This document shows positions 13,704-15,081 of a stretch of DNA of 15,081 nt, in pieces. Within the stretch, counting starts at the first letter, position 1. The number at the start of each line of letters is the position of its first letter. Location: positions 1-15,081 of the forward strand of contig CAYVIZ010000028.1 in assembly GCA_964451715.1 (NCBI GenBank), in the 5' to 3' direction. A program made the translations under genes and the position numbers. The notes under the pieces are model-generated. The model had not been told where the DNA came from. It searched no databases and worked only from the letters and a program-made list of their open reading frames with translations. The DNA comes from Tiamatella sp964451715. GTDB taxonomy: Archaea; Thermoproteota; Thermoprotei_A; Sulfolobales; Acidilobaceae.

Positions 13704-14303
13704 TTGACTAATCTAAAGCTAATCATAATAGCACTCACAATAATTATAGCGTCAGTGACAGCCTCAGCGTCAACCGGACACTCTAATAGACTCTCATTAT
13801 TATACACGGATACTACCCCCCACTCCACTGGTAAACCCATAAAAATATACGTTGCAGGATTCGACAATCCTGGAAGTCTTCAATCTTCTCTAATCAGTGG
13901 AAAATACCTAGTGATCCCCTTCATTGATACGAATATTATTAACTCCATAGAAGGAAGCGACCTAATATTAATAAACATGGACAGTAGCTGGGCAAACGAA
14001 AACGTTACTATTCCCATAATAGAAATGCTGGAAAAACCCTTGGAAAAAGGGTCAACAATAATATTCCTCTCTTACAAGGGATTAAGAGCCGAGAAACTGA
14101 GCCGTATTTTCACTATACTACTAAACGAGAAAATGGAGGAAACTACTCAAACCTTTAGACCAGGAATGTACTACTACGTGGTAGCGTTAAGACTAGCAGA
14201 GAACGGAAAACCTCTTATTTATACGATGTATGCTTCTAATTATGACGCCATTAGTTATAAGTCAGTAAATGACTTTGCTGTAGAGCTAATTGAATCTTCT
14301 TAA
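13704..14303 (+). CDS. Unrecognised secreted or membrane-anchored protein
   Basis: The product has 199 residues and I do not recognise a family. Residues 1-23 look like a signal peptide or signal anchor. A short polar start with one Lys is followed by LIIIALTIIIASVTASAS, with possible cleavage after an ASA/SAS site near 22-24. The rest is a soluble alpha/beta domain with alternating strands such as KIYVAGF, YLVIPF, DLILINMD and STIIFLSYKG. This pattern suggests a flavodoxin- or class I amidotransferase-like fold, but no catalytic Cys is seen. The start is TTG, with GGGTGATG (13691-13698) 5 nt upstream. The gene is clearly AT-rich and Asn/Ile/Ser-rich relative to its surroundings. Confidence 0.65.
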   Translation: MTNLKLIIIALTIIIASVTASASTGHSNRLSLLYTDTTPHSTGKPIKIYVAGFDNPGSLQSSLISGKYLVIPFIDTNIINSIEGSDLILINMDSSWANENVTIPIIEMLEKPLEKGSTIIFLSYKGLRAEKLSRIFTILLNEKMEETTQTFRPGMYYYVVALRLAENGKPLIYTMYASNYDAISYKSVNDFAVELIESS

Positions 14304-14440
14304 TACAGGAGAACTAGGCAAAGGAAATAGTATATCATTATCGTTGCTCTATTTTTACATTATTTATTAACTCTAGATCCCTACACTCTTAATCCCAAAC
14401 TAACAAGGATACAAAAACATATAGAGTACGGTGACACACA
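14304..14440. other. Intergenic T-rich region: probable terminator and promoter
   Basis: These 137 bases hold no gene. CTCTATTTTTACATTATTTATTAA (about 14347-14370) is T-rich enough to end the upstream transcript. Its end, TTATTTATTAA, could also serve as the TATA region of the GTPase gene. A ribosome site GGTGA lies at 14430-14434. Confidence 0.35.
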
Positions 14441-15081
14441 GTGGATTTGGCTTCGTGGAGACTATTAGCGAGAACTATTAACAAGGCTGATATAGTAGTG
14501 GAGGTGGTTGATTCTAGGGATCCCCTTTCAACACATAGCTTTAAACTAGAAGAGATGGTTGAGGCTCTAGGTAAGAAGTTGGTGGTTGTCCTCAACAAGA
14601 GCGACTTAGTACCACGTGATTTTATTGAAGACTGGATATACGAGTTCAGAAAAGCGGGGTATAATGCATTCTATGTATCTGCGACTAGAAGAATGGGGAC
14701 ACGGAGGCTTAGGGGTTATATAAAGAGTCTAGCCGGAACAGAAGTATTCACAGCCGTAGTGGTGGGTTATCCTAAAACGGGTAAATCAAGCATTATAAAC
14801 GCGCTTAAAGCCAAACATAGCGCCTCAACCAGTCCCATACCGGGGAGTCCCGGGTATACTAGACATGTGCAGTTATACAAGATAGAGCCGGGCTTCTATA
14901 TGATGGACACGCCTGGAGTCATACCCGTCGAGGGTGGATGGCCGGAATCTATTATACGTGGTAAAAGCCCTGAAGAACTCGAAGACCCTGTGCCTCCTGC
15001 TATGGCCCTAATAGACAGGATACTATCATACAACCCTGACGCGTTTCTAGACGCTTACAACATAAAGACTAGGAGGCCCCT
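14441..15081 (+). CDS. Circularly permuted GTPase of the YlqF/YawG (RbgA-like) group, 3' end outside the window
   Basis: This is a ribosome-assembly GTPase of the MMR1/HSR1 class. G motifs occur in permuted order: G4 NKSD (52-55), G5 SAT (80-82), G1 GYPKTGKSS (109-117), G2 PGYTRHVQ (Thr 140) and G3 DTPG (156-159). The head WRLLARTINKADIVVEVVDSRDP is typical of the family, which acts in large-subunit maturation. The gene opens with GTG. An in-frame TGA at 14432-14434 forbids a longer start, and the GGTGA that contains this stop is 6 nt before the GTG. At least 213 codons are visible. The window ends inside the C-terminal helical RNA-binding region, so the protein is only cut by the window edge and is not truncated. 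Confidence 0.93.
   Translation, partial: MDLASWRLLARTINKADIVVEVVDSRDPLSTHSFKLEEMVEALGKKLVVVLNKSDLVPRDFIEDWIYEFRKAGYNAFYVSATRRMGTRRLRGYIKSLAGTEVFTAVVVGYPKTGKSSIINALKAKHSASTSPIPGSPGYTRHVQLYKIEPGFYMMDTPGVIPVEGGWPESIIRGKSPEELEDPVPPAMALIDRILSYNPDAFLDAYNIKTRRP

Noticed and set aside
1..15081. CRISPR arrays, insertion sequences, integrase, toxin-antitoxin pairs, rRNA
   Set aside because: Looked for regular repeats with spacers, terminal inverted repeats, transposase motifs and rRNA-like stretches. None were seen.

Overview
The window reads as a gene-dense piece of an archaeal chromosome, most likely from a hyperthermophilic member of the Thermoproteota (Crenarchaeota; a Desulfurococcales/Acidilobales-like background is my guess). 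The evidence is a Cdv/ESCRT division ATPase (CdvC), a radical SAM protein of the tetraether lipid synthase group, archaeal riboflavin-pathway reductase, a circularly permuted GTPase, small archaeal membrane families (DUF131, DUF2208-like), Shine-Dalgarno sites of the GGTGA/GGAGGTGA type, TATA-like boxes about 25 nt before short leaders, and many GTG and TTG starts. A run of exactly 100 Ns at 9738-9837 shows that the source is a draft scaffold.

Layout. 1-2560: cdvC (+), a DUF131 membrane protein (+), a small coiled-coil gene (-), and a divergent gene (+) whose product looks like a half-size, catalytically degenerate amidohydrolase. 2632-6423 (-): riboflavin reductase arfC, then thiolase, DUF35 zinc-ribbon/OB protein and acyl-CoA dehydrogenase, which together form an acyl-CoA metabolism module behind its own promoter with a palindrome at the predicted transcription start. 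6508-8500 (+): a THUMP-domain RNA-binding protein tightly followed by a phosphoglucosamine-mutase-type phosphohexomutase. 8511-12553 (-): radical SAM tetraether-synthase-like protein, SCP2 lipid-binding protein, an amidohydrolase interrupted by the assembly gap, and a DUF2208-like membrane protein. 12680-15081 (+): thioredoxin, an unrecognised helical protein, an unrecognised secreted protein, and a YlqF/YawG-type GTPase cut by the window end.

How the genes may work together. Two lipid themes meet here. The thiolase, DUF35 and acyl-CoA dehydrogenase should act on CoA thioesters. The radical SAM protein should couple lipid tails of the archaeal membrane and is followed by a stand-alone SCP2 lipid carrier. 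The rest is housekeeping: division/ESCRT, riboflavin, tRNA modification, amino-sugar phosphate and ribosome assembly. No rRNA, tRNA, CRISPR array, insertion sequence or prophage was seen. No gene-free stretch exceeds about 170 bases.

Several starts are set by the Shine-Dalgarno position rather than by the longest open frame. The family names are recognised from motifs by eye, not by database search.
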